Assembly: GCA_002338145.1 (NCBI GenBank)
Contig: DDHP01000084.1
Span: 1 to 24,408 of the forward strand
Direction: 5' to 3'
Origin: Deferribacteraceae bacterium UBA1873
GTDB lineage: Bacteria > Chrysiogenota > Deferribacteres > Deferribacterales > Flexistipitaceae
DNA: 24,408 bases
The translations under genes were made by a program, and so were the position numbers. Position 1 is the stretch's first letter. Every line of letters starts with the position of its first letter. This document shows positions 1-9,088 of this stretch, piece by piece. The notes under the pieces are model-generated. The model made no database searches and had not been told where the DNA came from. It worked only from the letters and a program-made list of their open reading frames with translations.

Positions 1-43
1 GCTCATATCCGTAGCGTCCGGGGGTCAATTCCCTGTGCCGCCA
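1..43 (+). ncRNA. 3' end of a tRNA-like RNA (tRNA or tmRNA), cut by window edge
   Basis: Bases 19-35 fold as a five-pair T-arm (19-23 with 31-35, one G-T pair) around a seven-base loop GTCAATT. They are followed by a seven-base acceptor strand TGCCGCC and a discriminator A at 43. The three complete tRNAs at the other end of the window also lack an encoded CCA, so ending at A43 is consistent. The loop has G where T54 is almost universal, which is odd. The 5' part lies outside the window, so the amino acid, or a tmRNA identity, cannot be decided. Confidence 0.35.
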
Positions 44-64
44 CTTTTGTCTATGGTGCTTTTT

Positions 65-92
65 GGTTAAACCTGAAATTTTCAGATTAACC
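65..92. terminator. Hairpin between the tRNA-like RNA and recD, possible bidirectional terminator
   Basis: GGTTAA (65-70) pairs with TTAACC (87-92), and CTGAA (73-77) with TTCAG (81-85). The recD stop codon lies inside the 3' arm. The T-rich tract is weak on the plus side (AAGCTTTTCC) and absent on the minus side, so the terminator role is an inference from position. Confidence 0.35.
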
Positions 93-1859
93 AAGCTTTT
101 CCTTTATACCAGATAATCTAAACGTCCTTTTCATAATACCTTTTATTAGATTATCTGTGTCACCAATTATATACACTGTTTTCCGGGCTCTTGTTATTGC
201 TGTGTAAATCAGTTCTCTTGTTATATAATCCGGTTTTTCCGGCAGTACCAAAATGATATTTTCAAATTCCGAGCCCTGTGATTTGTGTACTGTCATACAG
301 TAAGCGTAATCATATCCGTAAATATTTTTTAAGCTGAAATATCTGTAACTGTTACTCTTTTCACTTTCAAAAACAGCTAAAAAATCCTTTGTGCTGCTGT
401 CTATTATTATGATTCCCATATCCCCGTTAAATAGAAGGTTTATATAATCGTTTCTCGTTATCAACAGCGGCAGACCATGAAAATATTCTGCGAATGCAGG
501 TAACTGGAGTGTTCTTCGTAATTTGTCCAAAATAAATCTGTTTAAAACACTACTGGAGTGTTTTCCTTGCTTTGTCACAGTGAGTATCTGAAATTTGTCT
601 AACAGGGCAAATGCATCGGATAGGTCTAAACAGGTGCTAAGACTTTTATAGTGGGGCAACAGCGTATCCTTAAAAAGATCATGGAACCCTTCAAAATTAA
701 AAAATTTAACGTCGCTGCCATCGTTTTTATGGGTGCTTAAGAATGCTTGTAATTTATCCGTTTCACCGTTTTTTGTCATTGTGGCGAGTTTTGCTATGTT
801 ACTCTCTTCAGAATAACGATAGCTTTTTCTCAGTTCAACGATATTGTTTTGCAGAGGTGTTGAAGTGGTTGAAGTGGGGAGTTTTTGATTAAAAAAATAG
901 CGGTAATCCTCAGCAAAATCAGTTGTAAAACATCCAGGCTGGGCAATATCGCAAATATCTCCAAATACTGAACCTGGCGCTACTGATGCCAGCTGATTTT
1001 TATCCCCCAAAAATATTATTCTGGTATTTAGAGGCAGGGCTTTCAGCAAATGAAACATCAGGCTTATATCAATCATGGAAGCTTCATCGACTATTATAAG
1101 ATCAAAGTCATTTAGTAATGGGTTGTGCTCTTTTTCATGTGCCCTACTGTATTTGAATGTATGAGAAAAGGGGCTGTATCCCAAAAGCCTGTGTATTGTC
1201 ATTGCCTCCACATTCGGGTTATAGAAATCTATCCCTTTGAAGTAGCTGATAATAGAGTCTTTCAGCCGGGCAGCAGCTTTGCCTGTGGGTGCTGTTAATG
1301 CAAATGTCATAGCGTCATTTTGTATCAGGTTATGATGTAATATTTTCGCCACTGTTGTGGTTTTACCAGTGCCAGGTCCTCCGGTAATAAAGGAGATATT
1401 GTTTCTCAGACCCATGAAAATGGCAACATCCTGATAATTAATCTCGCTTGAATTTTGTTCTTTTTCCGGGATGTGCAGCGCGATCTCATCCCTGCTTTTA
1501 AACATCAAACTTCTTGTTAGCACATTGTCTATGATAAATGTTTCATATTCGTAGTATCTGTGCAGATAAAATCTTGCGCCATCGAAAATAATTGGTTTAA
1601 ATTCCCCGGGATTACCTACATATTTAGTGTTATTTAAAGCAATATGCTCCAGTGTTGATTTGTTGAAAATACTCTTTAATTCTTCATATTCATTTAAAAT
1701 CCCGCCATTTACACCTGTGCAGATATGCCCAGCTCTTGTATTAGCCGATATAATTGCCGATAGTGCCTGCACTTCACGTGTGTCAAAAAAGTGCAAAGCA
1801 TAGTAATAGTCCGTTTCATTTATTAGATTTTTTTCCAGTAATGTTTTTACATCTATCAA
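87..1859 (-). CDS. recD: RecBCD enzyme subunit RecD (5'-3' DNA helicase)
   Basis: This is the fast 5'-3' helicase subunit of the RecBCD helicase-nuclease, which processes double-strand ends for RecA loading. The protein is 590 aa, close to the roughly 600 aa of known RecD. Visible motifs are Walker A GGPGTGKTTT (about 160-169), a TAPTGKAAARL motif Ia (about 189-199), the Walker B/DEAS box IIVDEASMID (about 255-264), and the C-terminal superfamily 1 motifs TVHKSQGSEF and YTAITRAR. The start codon is TTG at 1859, preceded by the ribosome site GAGGTGA. The recB stop codon overlaps that site, with only 8 bases between the genes, so translation is probably coupled. It is last in the recC-recB-recD operon. 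The gene is intact. Confidence 0.93.
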   Translation of the reverse strand: MIDVKTLLEKNLINETDYYYALHFFDTREVQALSAIISANTRAGHICTGVNGGILNEYEELKSIFNKSTLEHIALNNTKYVGNPGEFKPIIFDGARFYLHRYYEYETFIIDNVLTRSLMFKSRDEIALHIPEKEQNSSEINYQDVAIFMGLRNNISFITGGPGTGKTTTVAKILHHNLIQNDAMTFALTAPTGKAAARLKDSIISYFKGIDFYNPNVEAMTIHRLLGYSPFSHTFKYSRAHEKEHNPLLNDFDLIIVDEASMIDISLMFHLLKALPLNTRIIFLGDKNQLASVAPGSVFGDICDIAQPGCFTTDFAEDYRYFFNQKLPTSTTSTPLQNNIVELRKSYRYSEESNIAKLATMTKNGETDKLQAFLSTHKNDGSDVKFFNFEGFHDLFKDTLLPHYKSLSTCLDLSDAFALLDKFQILTVTKQGKHSSSVLNRFILDKLRRTLQLPAFAEYFHGLPLLITRNDYINLLFNGDMGIIIIDSSTKDFLAVFESEKSNSYRYFSLKNIYGYDYAYCMTVHKSQGSEFENIILVLPEKPDYITRELIYTAITRARKTVYIIGDTDNLIKGIMKRTFRLSGIKEKLG

Positions 1860-1867
1860 AAATCACC

Positions 1868-4800
1868 TCATGGCTTTTTAATAGGGGCTATTTTAAAGCA
1901 TTGCATGAGATTTGCTATAGTTTGTTCAGAGGGCTTGTGATAAAAGATGCCATTTTGATCATACTCGTTATCGTTTAACCCTCTGAGGAAGATATAGTAA
2001 ACTCCACCAAAATGCTTGTCATAAGACAAATCGGGGATGTGTTGTCTTAGATGCAAGATAAGTGCTACTATGTAAATATGGTATTGCAGGAAATAAAGGG
2101 AATCGCAGATTGCATCTACCATAAAATCATAAGAGTAGTCGTTCGTAGTGCTGCCTAGATAGTTGGTTTTCCAGTCGATTATATAATACTTGTTTTTATG
2201 CCTGAAAATAAAATCTATGTATCCTTTCATAAAGCCGGTGGATTGAATATCCGGATCCGCTTTTAACGATTCGGCAATTTTGCTTTCCAGCTTACTGCCT
2301 CCAGCCTGTTGCTTAAAAACGGACGATATATCATGCAAATTTATATTATGTGCCGGAAAATAAAATTCCATTTCATGGAGTGTGTCAGAGGTGGGTATAT
2401 TTTTAAGACGCAGATTAGCATCTTTATCAAGGATTTTATTTTTCAAATTGTTTATATTTTCCAAAATGGTCTGATTAAATTTGATATCGATGGAATATTT
2501 CTGTAACATTTGATTAATAAGTTTTTCTGATTCCTCTGATGAGCAAGTATTCAAATCGAGTTTCTCCAGAATCTCGTGTATAGCGTTGCCCGTATTTGCG
2601 CCTTTTGGAAGCTCTGCCATTGTATATGTTAGCTGTTTGTCAATATTAGTTTCTCGGGATAAAAAAATCTCGTCTTCATAAATAGCTTCAGGGGAGGCCG
2701 GCTGCGCCACATGTTTTGCCAACCCGGAAAAACTGCTTATTTCCCAATGTGTTAAGTCTCTTATCTCCGGAGATGTATATATTAATTTTTCCTCACCTGT
2801 TTCCTCGTTGATTATTTCAGGCTGCCACCTATAGTCAATGTCAGCATCTATATCAATTATATCAATGTGGGAGAATGCGTTAGGATCAAGGGCTTTGCCC
2901 AAAGGCTCTTTTATATTTTCTACTGTGTCGAAATAGTTTTTTGTTTCTTTTGAAAAGAAATCATGGTTAGAGAATAAATATCCCAAAGAGGATGTATGGA
3001 CATTCGTGGTTCGTGCCCACACCGTATAACATAGGTATTTTGCTCTTGTCAGTGCCACATAGCTTAGCCTGAGGTTTTCGGAGAGAGTTTCTGTTGCATG
3101 CAATTGTTCTGTTTCATTATCTTTTGTTATTTGGAATTTGCTGCAATGATTTTCATCATGGAATACAAACGGTCTGAATTTGTTGTTGACTGAGGCGGAC
3201 AGAAGGAACGGGGCAAATACAATAGGAAACTGCAATCCTTTGCTTTTGTGTATGGTGAGCAGGTTAACAGCTTTTTCATCCGTTTCCATTCTTAAATCAT
3301 ATTCTTCTTCCTTAAGCATATTACCTACTCTTTGGCCGTTAAGCCAATTAGTCAGCTCATAGAGGCTCATAGAACTTTCAGATTCTTTCTTGTGAAGAAT
3401 TTCCGCCAATTGATTTACATTAGTAATTTTCCGTTGCCCCCTCTCTGTCTTTATTATACTTTCTATTAAACCTTCCTTTTCCAAGATATGATTCAGACAG
3501 GCCATGATCCCTTTTGTTTCAAAAATTTCCCTATAATGCCTGAACCTTATGGAAAAATTTACAAATTTTTCGCTATCTTCTTTGTCTCTAAGGTAGGTCA
3601 AATCGTATCCGAATAGCTCTGTTATTAGCAAATTCTTTATGATATTAATATTGGAGGGCTCAGCAAGAGCTGTAAGGATTAACGCTGTTTCGTAAGCTTC
3701 TTCTGATTCAAAAATGCTTTCACTTACACTTATAATTGCAGGAATATTCTGGTAATCCAGAAATTTTTTTATCTCAAGCACCTCTTTAGATTTCCTGCAC
3801 AATACGGCAAAATCAGCCGGTTTTACAGGCCTTTTCCTCCCGTTTTCGGTAATAAATGCTTTGCCCTGTTTTGCCAATTTTAGTATTCGTGCGATTTCAG
3901 AAGCGGTCTTTGAGGCAACGATTTCCAAATATTCTTCTGTTTTCAAAGGCTTATTGTCGTTACTGTCCAGAACCCATATTTTAAAGGGTTTCTCACTGAT
4001 ATTTTCTATAAAAAAGTTATCTTCGTCACTGCAGGCAGCATCGGTTTTTGAGTATGCTATCCTATCAATGGCAAAGGGCATACTTGCACGAAAGTTAGAG
4101 GTAAAAATATAGTTGACACTTTCCACCAGCGAAGGTGCTGACCTGAAATTTGTGGTCATGGTAAAAGTACTGTCCACATTATCTTTTGCTTTCAGATAGG
4201 CGTAAATATCCGCACCTCTGAAGCTGTAGATGGATTGTTTGGGATCGCCGATAAAAAAAACTGCAGATCTGCCTACAAAAAGGTCATTTATAATTTCATA
4301 TTGGAGGGGATCGGTATCCTGGAATTCATCCACAAATACCAGTTGATAATACTGCCCGATTTTTTCCCGGAAATCTTCGCTTCCGTTTTTTACAGCATTG
4401 TAAAGGTGCAAAAGCTGATCGCTGAAATACATTAACCCCCGCTCTTCTTTGTAACGGCTTAGTCTCTCATAGACAAAATCAATCATTTTGCTTTCAAATG
4501 ATATGATCCAGGCATCTCTTATTTCAATAAAATGTGCGTATGCCTCAGCAAAAAGCTGCAAATGGTTAAATAGTTCATGCAGTTCGCTCTGCTCACAGTT
4601 TTTTTTGTATGCTGAATTTATTTTTTCTGCAGTAAATAACTCCATATCAGATAGGTCTATTTCCTTTGTGTATAAGGGGGAGTCCGTTTGGAAAAAATTA
4701 AGCAGTAGTTCCGCACTTTTTAGTAGCTTCTTTTCAGGGTATTTCCTTTTATCAAGGTTATTAAGGGGTAAAAGTGCAATCAGAGCATCCGCCGTCATAT

Positions 4801-5515
4801 CCCTTAGACTCGCTTTTGTCTTTAAAAATATATCTTCAAGCTCATTGTATTTCTCTTCCAATTTAGCGCTGTCAGCAAAATCCTGTGCAGTATTTGTGCT
4901 TAACGATGCATGGGGATTGTTTTCCTTTATTTGGTAGATATTGTACAAATCATCTATGGATAGCTTTTCCAAGCCCATTAATGCACATTTTGGGGCATAA
5001 AAGGCATATTTTCTCCAATAATCCATGATGCAGTCTTGGACAAGGGTGGACTGATCGGTAATGATTTTTTTAGCAAAGAGTGAGCCGCTTGAGAAAGCGT
5101 ATTCGTTTAAAACAAAATTGCAGAAGCCATGGATTGTATAAACTGCACTTTCATCAAAATTTCTGATTGCTTTGGAAAGTTTTTTTAACGTGTTTGTTTT
5201 ATCCTGCAAATAGGGGGTTAATAGCTCGAACAATGTTGTATCTTCAGGGGCTTGGGTGTTGTGCAAATTATCCGAATCTTGTATTATTTTTCGTGCTTTT
5301 AGCAGATTACTGTAAATTCTGATTTTGATTTCAGATGTGGCAGCTTTTGTAAATGTAAGCACAAGGATATTTTTTACACTATCCACCTTTTCTTCGAGTA
5401 AAGCCTTCAAATACAGCATGGCTATACTATAGGTTTTGCCTGTACCGGCACTTGCCTCTATAAGATTGGATCCTTCCATCTGGCATTCCAAGAGGTTAAA
5501 ATAATCCCGGGTCAT
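1868..5515 (-). CDS. recB: RecBCD enzyme subunit RecB (3'-5' helicase and nuclease)
   Basis: This is the slow 3'-5' helicase and the only nuclease subunit of RecBCD. The 1215-aa length matches the family (E. coli about 1180). The N-terminal UvrD-like helicase starts with Walker A EASAGTGKTYS (about 20-30), followed by the Walker B region FVDEFQDTDPLQYE, GDPKQSIYSFRGADIYAYL, LLTIHKSKGLQFP and YVALTRAKY. The C-terminal nuclease domain is complete: GFMKGYIDFIF (about 1095-1105), then IIDWKTNYLG with D1114 and K1116, the metal-binding D-(D)-K core of RecB nucleases. The ATG overlaps the recC stop (ATGA), a sign of coupled translation. Nothing suggests inactivation. AddA is the main alternative, but the recC and recD partners decide for RecB. 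Confidence 0.95.
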   Translation of the reverse strand: MTRDYFNLLECQMEGSNLIEASAGTGKTYSIAMLYLKALLEEKVDSVKNILVLTFTKAATSEIKIRIYSNLLKARKIIQDSDNLHNTQAPEDTTLFELLTPYLQDKTNTLKKLSKAIRNFDESAVYTIHGFCNFVLNEYAFSSGSLFAKKIITDQSTLVQDCIMDYWRKYAFYAPKCALMGLEKLSIDDLYNIYQIKENNPHASLSTNTAQDFADSAKLEEKYNELEDIFLKTKASLRDMTADALIALLPLNNLDKRKYPEKKLLKSAELLLNFFQTDSPLYTKEIDLSDMELFTAEKINSAYKKNCEQSELHELFNHLQLFAEAYAHFIEIRDAWIISFESKMIDFVYERLSRYKEERGLMYFSDQLLHLYNAVKNGSEDFREKIGQYYQLVFVDEFQDTDPLQYEIINDLFVGRSAVFFIGDPKQSIYSFRGADIYAYLKAKDNVDSTFTMTTNFRSAPSLVESVNYIFTSNFRASMPFAIDRIAYSKTDAACSDEDNFFIENISEKPFKIWVLDSNDNKPLKTEEYLEIVASKTASEIARILKLAKQGKAFITENGRKRPVKPADFAVLCRKSKEVLEIKKFLDYQNIPAIISVSESIFESEEAYETALILTALAEPSNINIIKNLLITELFGYDLTYLRDKEDSEKFVNFSIRFRHYREIFETKGIMACLNHILEKEGLIESIIKTERGQRKITNVNQLAEILHKKESESSMSLYELTNWLNGQRVGNMLKEEEYDLRMETDEKAVNLLTIHKSKGLQFPIVFAPFLLSASVNNKFRPFVFHDENHCSKFQITKDNETEQLHATETLSENLRLSYVALTRAKYLCYTVWARTTNVHTSSLGYLFSNHDFFSKETKNYFDTVENIKEPLGKALDPNAFSHIDIIDIDADIDYRWQPEIINEETGEEKLIYTSPEIRDLTHWEISSFSGLAKHVAQPASPEAIYEDEIFLSRETNIDKQLTYTMAELPKGANTGNAIHEILEKLDLNTCSSEESEKLINQMLQKYSIDIKFNQTILENINNLKNKILDKDANLRLKNIPTSDTLHEMEFYFPAHNINLHDISSVFKQQAGGSKLESKIAESLKADPDIQSTGFMKGYIDFIFRHKNKYYIIDWKTNYLGSTTNDYSYDFMVDAICDSLYFLQYHIYIVALILHLRQHIPDLSYDKHFGGVYYIFLRGLNDNEYDQNGIFYHKPSEQTIANLMQCFKIAPIKKP

Positions 5516-8500
5516 TGAATATTCTCCATGTTGATCATAGGGGTATAGATTATCCCGGCAAATTTTGTGAGAAATCTAAGATTGGGTAATTGATCCCCGT
5601 AAAGTTTTTGAAAAAATATTTTGTCATTAAATTTAAAAATATTATAGCTCCACCAACCTTTATTGAAATCGTTTTTTGACAGTTTATTTGAATTCAGCTT
5701 CTTTACATAATGATATGCGAACTCCGGCATTAAAGCAATAGGGTGGGATTTGCCGGATAAATACAGTTTGATTATTTTTTTTAGATAATTTTCCAGCCAC
5801 AAGAAATGTTCTTTATCCCTGTATTGAAAAGAGGGGTTGCCAAAAGAAAGTGTGCAGTCTTCAGCATAAAAAAATGTTTCCACATTCTCTATATGCGTTA
5901 ATGAATTTTTTGCTATAGCATAGTTTAATACAACATGGTGCAGCCATGCTCTGATTTTATCCTTGGGTTTTAGTGTTGATGTTTTAAACAAAATTTGTCC
6001 TTTGTCACTGAGGGGCAGTGTTGCAGAAACTAAAAAGTTTTTGTTCAACACGTCAAGATTAACCGCAACAGTTTCCTGTCTAAAGGATTGTTTGTATTCA
6101 TTAAGTTTAAATGCAAAAGCATTGACCATATGTTCACTATTCACTTCAAGGAAGTCCCCATAGTTGGCCGGTGGGATATCCCCTTTTTTTCTGAAATATT
6201 GGAAAAGACGCTGAGGGGTTATGTTTGTATCGTTGTAAAAAAGCTCGTTTAACATATTGTTGTTGATTATAGTCTTACTAAGGTTATCCAGCTTTGGCGG
6301 CTCCGTATCATAATTGTCTCCAAGGAGATCTTCAGGGTACGTCTCCAGTGAGTAAACAAAGTAGTGGCGGATAGGATTCATGTAAAAATCCACCAGGTTA
6401 GCAAGATCTATCCTCACATCAGCTGATAATCTGTTTTTAAAATTACATCGTAAGATATCTTTAGAAGCATCTTTTCCCTCCGGCTTCTGGGTGTAAGCAG
6501 CAAGAGAGTAGTTTTTCTTTGAATAGCTTTTTAATTGCCTGTCGCCGGTAAAATATTCCCGGCTGAATGGGTGCAGTTTATGCTTTATAAAAACGCTGCT
6601 GTCAGGGGCAATTGTATTAATGTATTCTAAGATTTCAGAGATTAGTGGGGATGGCGGTATCTCTGAATTATCCTTTATACTTTGGCCTATGTAGCTAATA
6701 TATAATTTTTCTCTTGCTGACATTAACGTTTCAAGGAATAGATATCTGTCACTGTCTTTGGGGGATCTATCCCCTTTTTTAGGGTATTGGGCCATCAGAT
6801 CAAATTCCATAGGTTTGTTTATCCGGGGAAATGTGGAATCGTTCATCCCTATCAAGCAAATAATTTTATAAGGGATGCTCCTCATGGGGATCATGGAGCA
6901 AAATGTAATCTTTCCTTCCAGGTATCCACTTGTTGTCACAGCATTTTTAAAGTATGAAATGAAATATTCCTCCACCACTTTTGTTGACAGTTTTTCCTTT
7001 TCCAAAAGATTTTCGGTGTAATTGCTAAAAGATTCTATAGCTGATGATATTTGCTCTGTATTTGTTTTTGACGGGTTAAAAAAATCATGCATAATGCCGG
7101 ATAAAATGCTGCGCCACTTTTTGGGAGTATGGTCATTTTGTAGTACATTCCAGTAGTAATGCAGTAAATATGCGAATTTAGTAAATTTCCCCAGTAACTC
7201 AAAATGCTCCCCTTCTATGGAGATATCACAAGCAATATCTCCAAAATGTCCCCATTTGTAGGGGATTACAGATGCTGCCAGGTGCATTCTGCTAAGCCCT
7301 TTTGCCACAGTAAAATCACTGTAAAAAGGTAACGTGAAAGCATCTGTTATATTTTTATCCCAACCCCATTTGGTGTTGGTTTGTTTGCTCCATAATTTTA
7401 GTTTCTCAATATCTGATTGGTTTATCTGGAAATTGCTGTGTATGACATCCTTTTCCAAAAGCTGGAATATATCAGAATATTTAAGTCGGGAATGTGATAA
7501 ATTCAGGATGTTTAGAAATATCCTGGTGAGAAAGTCTGCTTCTGATAGTGTCCTGTCTGCTATGGTGTAGGGGAAGTGTATATCTCCGTAGGAATCAGTC
7601 CCGAAAACGGCATCGATGTATGCAGCATATTCATCGATATTGGGGGAAAGCACGACAATATCAGAAGGTTTCAGATTACTGTCAGCTTCAAAATATTTAA
7701 TCAGCTGGTCGTATAAAACCTGTATCTCCCTTATCTGACTATGGCAGGCATTAACAATTATACTTGAATCATCAGGAGAATATGAAGATCTTTCCGGGGT
7801 TTTCAGGCTCATTATATCATTTTGAATGGAGGATAATATGGTATTGCTGCTGATTTGGCAAGTTTCTTGAACACTGAAATAATCGATATGGGCTGCAATA
7901 AAATCAAAAAACTGACTTCCTGTCTTTCCCATATTGGCAATAAGGGGATTTACATTATCCTTTACTTCATCTGAGTCTGTGGCGTAAAAGAAATTCTCCG
8001 TTCCAAAATATTCTCTGGTGGGCGACTGAGTAAACATTTTAATATCGAATATTTTACCCAGTTTTTCAAAAATATTTATGTATATAGGGGGTAAAACCGA
8101 AATACCAAACAATGAAATGGCTTTTCCCGAAAGATTTGTTGGTATTCCTGAGAATTTCTCCGCATTCAGGTTTGACAGTTGTATCAAAGCTTTGGCTCTG
8201 TTGATTTTGATGTCGTTTGAAAGCTGCTGCCATAGGATGGCCTGCCAGATGTAATCATTTTGCAGTGGCTTGTTGTCCTGATCCACGTATATGCCTGATT
8301 CCCATTTTTCCATCATATGGGTTCTGTAAACCTGATACTGATCCAGTATGTCGGCAATTTTCTCTGACAGCTGATATAGTTTTACACCGTCTCTGTCCGG
8401 GTTAAGGTACTGGCTTATTGGTGCGAAACTGTTGTCATTCAACAGGTTGGGAAGAATAGAAAAAATATGCCAGGTGAGATATTTTTTGTCGGCAACTGCA

Positions 8501-8742
8501 GGTATTCCTACCAGTTTTCTGCTTGCCCAGTCCAGTATGCTGTTGGGTGTAAAGAATTTTATATTGGCCGAGACTGAAAAATATTCTGAGATTTTAAGGG
8601 AAATCCATTTTTTCATGCCCTCTGTTTGTACAACAATAAAAGAAGAATCCAACGGATCTTCAGGCTGGTTCTCGGCGAAATTTACCAGCAATTGCTGCAG
8701 AAGGTCTTCCAGCTTCACATCGTAATAAACATTGAACGGCAT
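5512..8742 (-). CDS. recC: RecBCD enzyme subunit RecC (Chi recognition)
   Basis: This is the non-catalytic subunit that scans the unwound strand for Chi and splits the duplex in the RecBCD complex. The protein is 1076 aa from the ATG at 8742; E. coli RecC is about 1120. Its N-terminus, MPFNVYYDVKLEDLLQQLL, has the same shape as the RecC start (short strand, then helix), followed by FIVVQTEGMKKWISLKISE, which corresponds to the family's VQ-S/T-x-GM-x-x-W motif. Another recognisable segment is PMRSIPYKIICLIGMND. A TTG nine codons upstream would give a longer protein, but it overlaps the -10 box of the promoter and so is not transcribed from it. The chosen ATG has AGGTG four bases before it. It is first gene of the recCBD operon. 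Confidence 0.9.
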   Translation of the reverse strand: MPFNVYYDVKLEDLLQQLLVNFAENQPEDPLDSSFIVVQTEGMKKWISLKISEYFSVSANIKFFTPNSILDWASRKLVGIPAVADKKYLTWHIFSILPNLLNDNSFAPISQYLNPDRDGVKLYQLSEKIADILDQYQVYRTHMMEKWESGIYVDQDNKPLQNDYIWQAILWQQLSNDIKINRAKALIQLSNLNAEKFSGIPTNLSGKAISLFGISVLPPIYINIFEKLGKIFDIKMFTQSPTREYFGTENFFYATDSDEVKDNVNPLIANMGKTGSQFFDFIAAHIDYFSVQETCQISSNTILSSIQNDIMSLKTPERSSYSPDDSSIIVNACHSQIREIQVLYDQLIKYFEADSNLKPSDIVVLSPNIDEYAAYIDAVFGTDSYGDIHFPYTIADRTLSEADFLTRIFLNILNLSHSRLKYSDIFQLLEKDVIHSNFQINQSDIEKLKLWSKQTNTKWGWDKNITDAFTLPFYSDFTVAKGLSRMHLAASVIPYKWGHFGDIACDISIEGEHFELLGKFTKFAYLLHYYWNVLQNDHTPKKWRSILSGIMHDFFNPSKTNTEQISSAIESFSNYTENLLEKEKLSTKVVEEYFISYFKNAVTTSGYLEGKITFCSMIPMRSIPYKIICLIGMNDSTFPRINKPMEFDLMAQYPKKGDRSPKDSDRYLFLETLMSAREKLYISYIGQSIKDNSEIPPSPLISEILEYINTIAPDSSVFIKHKLHPFSREYFTGDRQLKSYSKKNYSLAAYTQKPEGKDASKDILRCNFKNRLSADVRIDLANLVDFYMNPIRHYFVYSLETYPEDLLGDNYDTEPPKLDNLSKTIINNNMLNELFYNDTNITPQRLFQYFRKKGDIPPANYGDFLEVNSEHMVNAFAFKLNEYKQSFRQETVAVNLDVLNKNFLVSATLPLSDKGQILFKTSTLKPKDKIRAWLHHVVLNYAIAKNSLTHIENVETFFYAEDCTLSFGNPSFQYRDKEHFLWLENYLKKIIKLYLSGKSHPIALMPEFAYHYVKKLNSNKLSKNDFNKGWWSYNIFKFNDKIFFQKLYGDQLPNLRFLTKFAGIIYTPMINMENIQ

Positions 8743-8768
8743 CCAACACCTAAGCTCTGATTTACACA

Positions 8769-8797
8769 AGTATAAGTTATTTATTTTGTTTTTTCAA
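8769..8797 (-). promoter_or_regulatory. Sigma70-type promoter of recC-recB-recD
   Basis: On the minus strand, -35 TTGAAA (8797-8792) and -10 TATACT (8774-8769) are separated by exactly 17 bases. The expected start of transcription is around 8762, leaving a leader of about 20 bases before the recC ATG at 8742. The spacer is A-rich and lies inside the inverted repeat listed separately. Confidence 0.7.
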
Positions 8798-8803
8798 AAT
8801 AAA
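8780..8803. repeat. Inverted repeat overlapping the recC promoter, possible operator
   Basis: TTTATTTTG (8780-8788) and CAAAATAAA (8795-8803) are perfect reverse complements, separated by six T. The element covers the -35 box and most of the spacer of the recC promoter. Binding of a dimeric regulator here would block RNA polymerase. AT-richness makes chance occurrence possible, and no LexA-type box is recognisable. Confidence 0.4.
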
Positions 8804-8856
8804 AAGTTTTCAGGGAAACACAATAAAAAGAACTTTGAATAAGTACCCCACCTACA

Positions 8857-8875
8857 CTCCCCTAACTTAGGGGAG
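8857..8875. repeat. Perfect palindrome in the recC-cupin intergenic stretch
   Basis: The 19-base element CTCCCCTAACTTAGGGGAG is perfectly self-complementary around its central base, so it can form an 8-bp stem with a 3-base loop. It is much more GC-rich than its surroundings and has no T-tract on either strand, so it does not look like a terminator. The style (CCCCTAA/TTAGGGG with ACCCCACC next to it) resembles short dispersed palindromic repeats of bacterial intergenic regions. Whether it recurs in this genome cannot be seen here. Confidence 0.4.
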
Positions 8876-8931
8876 AGATGACAGGACTTTATGTCTAACA
8901 GCGATAGTTAAATAGAATGTTACACATATTT

Positions 8932-8991
8932 ACTAGTCTAAAAGACTGGTGCCAGCCGGAGGCATTCTTCCGAGAGGAACCGAGGAATTTC
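8932..8991. repeat. Hairpin plus segment resembling a dispersed intergenic repeat
   Basis: Bases 8932-8950 form a hairpin (ACTAGTCT with AGACTGGT, loop AAA). The following 8963-8991 contains CATTCTTCCGAG...GAGGAATTTC. This is similar in layout to the CATTCTGAGCGAAGCGAAGAATCTC-type repeats scattered between genes in many bacterial genomes. The similarity is from memory and imperfect. I see no gene in the whole 8770-9088 stretch. Confidence 0.3.
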
Positions 8992-9088
8992 TATTCTTAT
9001 ATAACAAAAATATATCTACGTTTCTGCTTATGTGGCCTGGGCCAGAATGGATATTAGCTACATCTAATATATTTTTCAGACGTGCTAT

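Noticed and set aside
4488..4937. 149-aa plus-strand frame inside recB
   Set aside because: It is antisense to conserved RecB coding sequence, Ser/Leu-rich as usual for shadow frames, and has no ribosome site.
8743..8769. N-terminal extension of RecC from TTG
   Set aside because: The TTG overlaps the -10 promoter box, and the family N-terminus fits the ATG at 8742.
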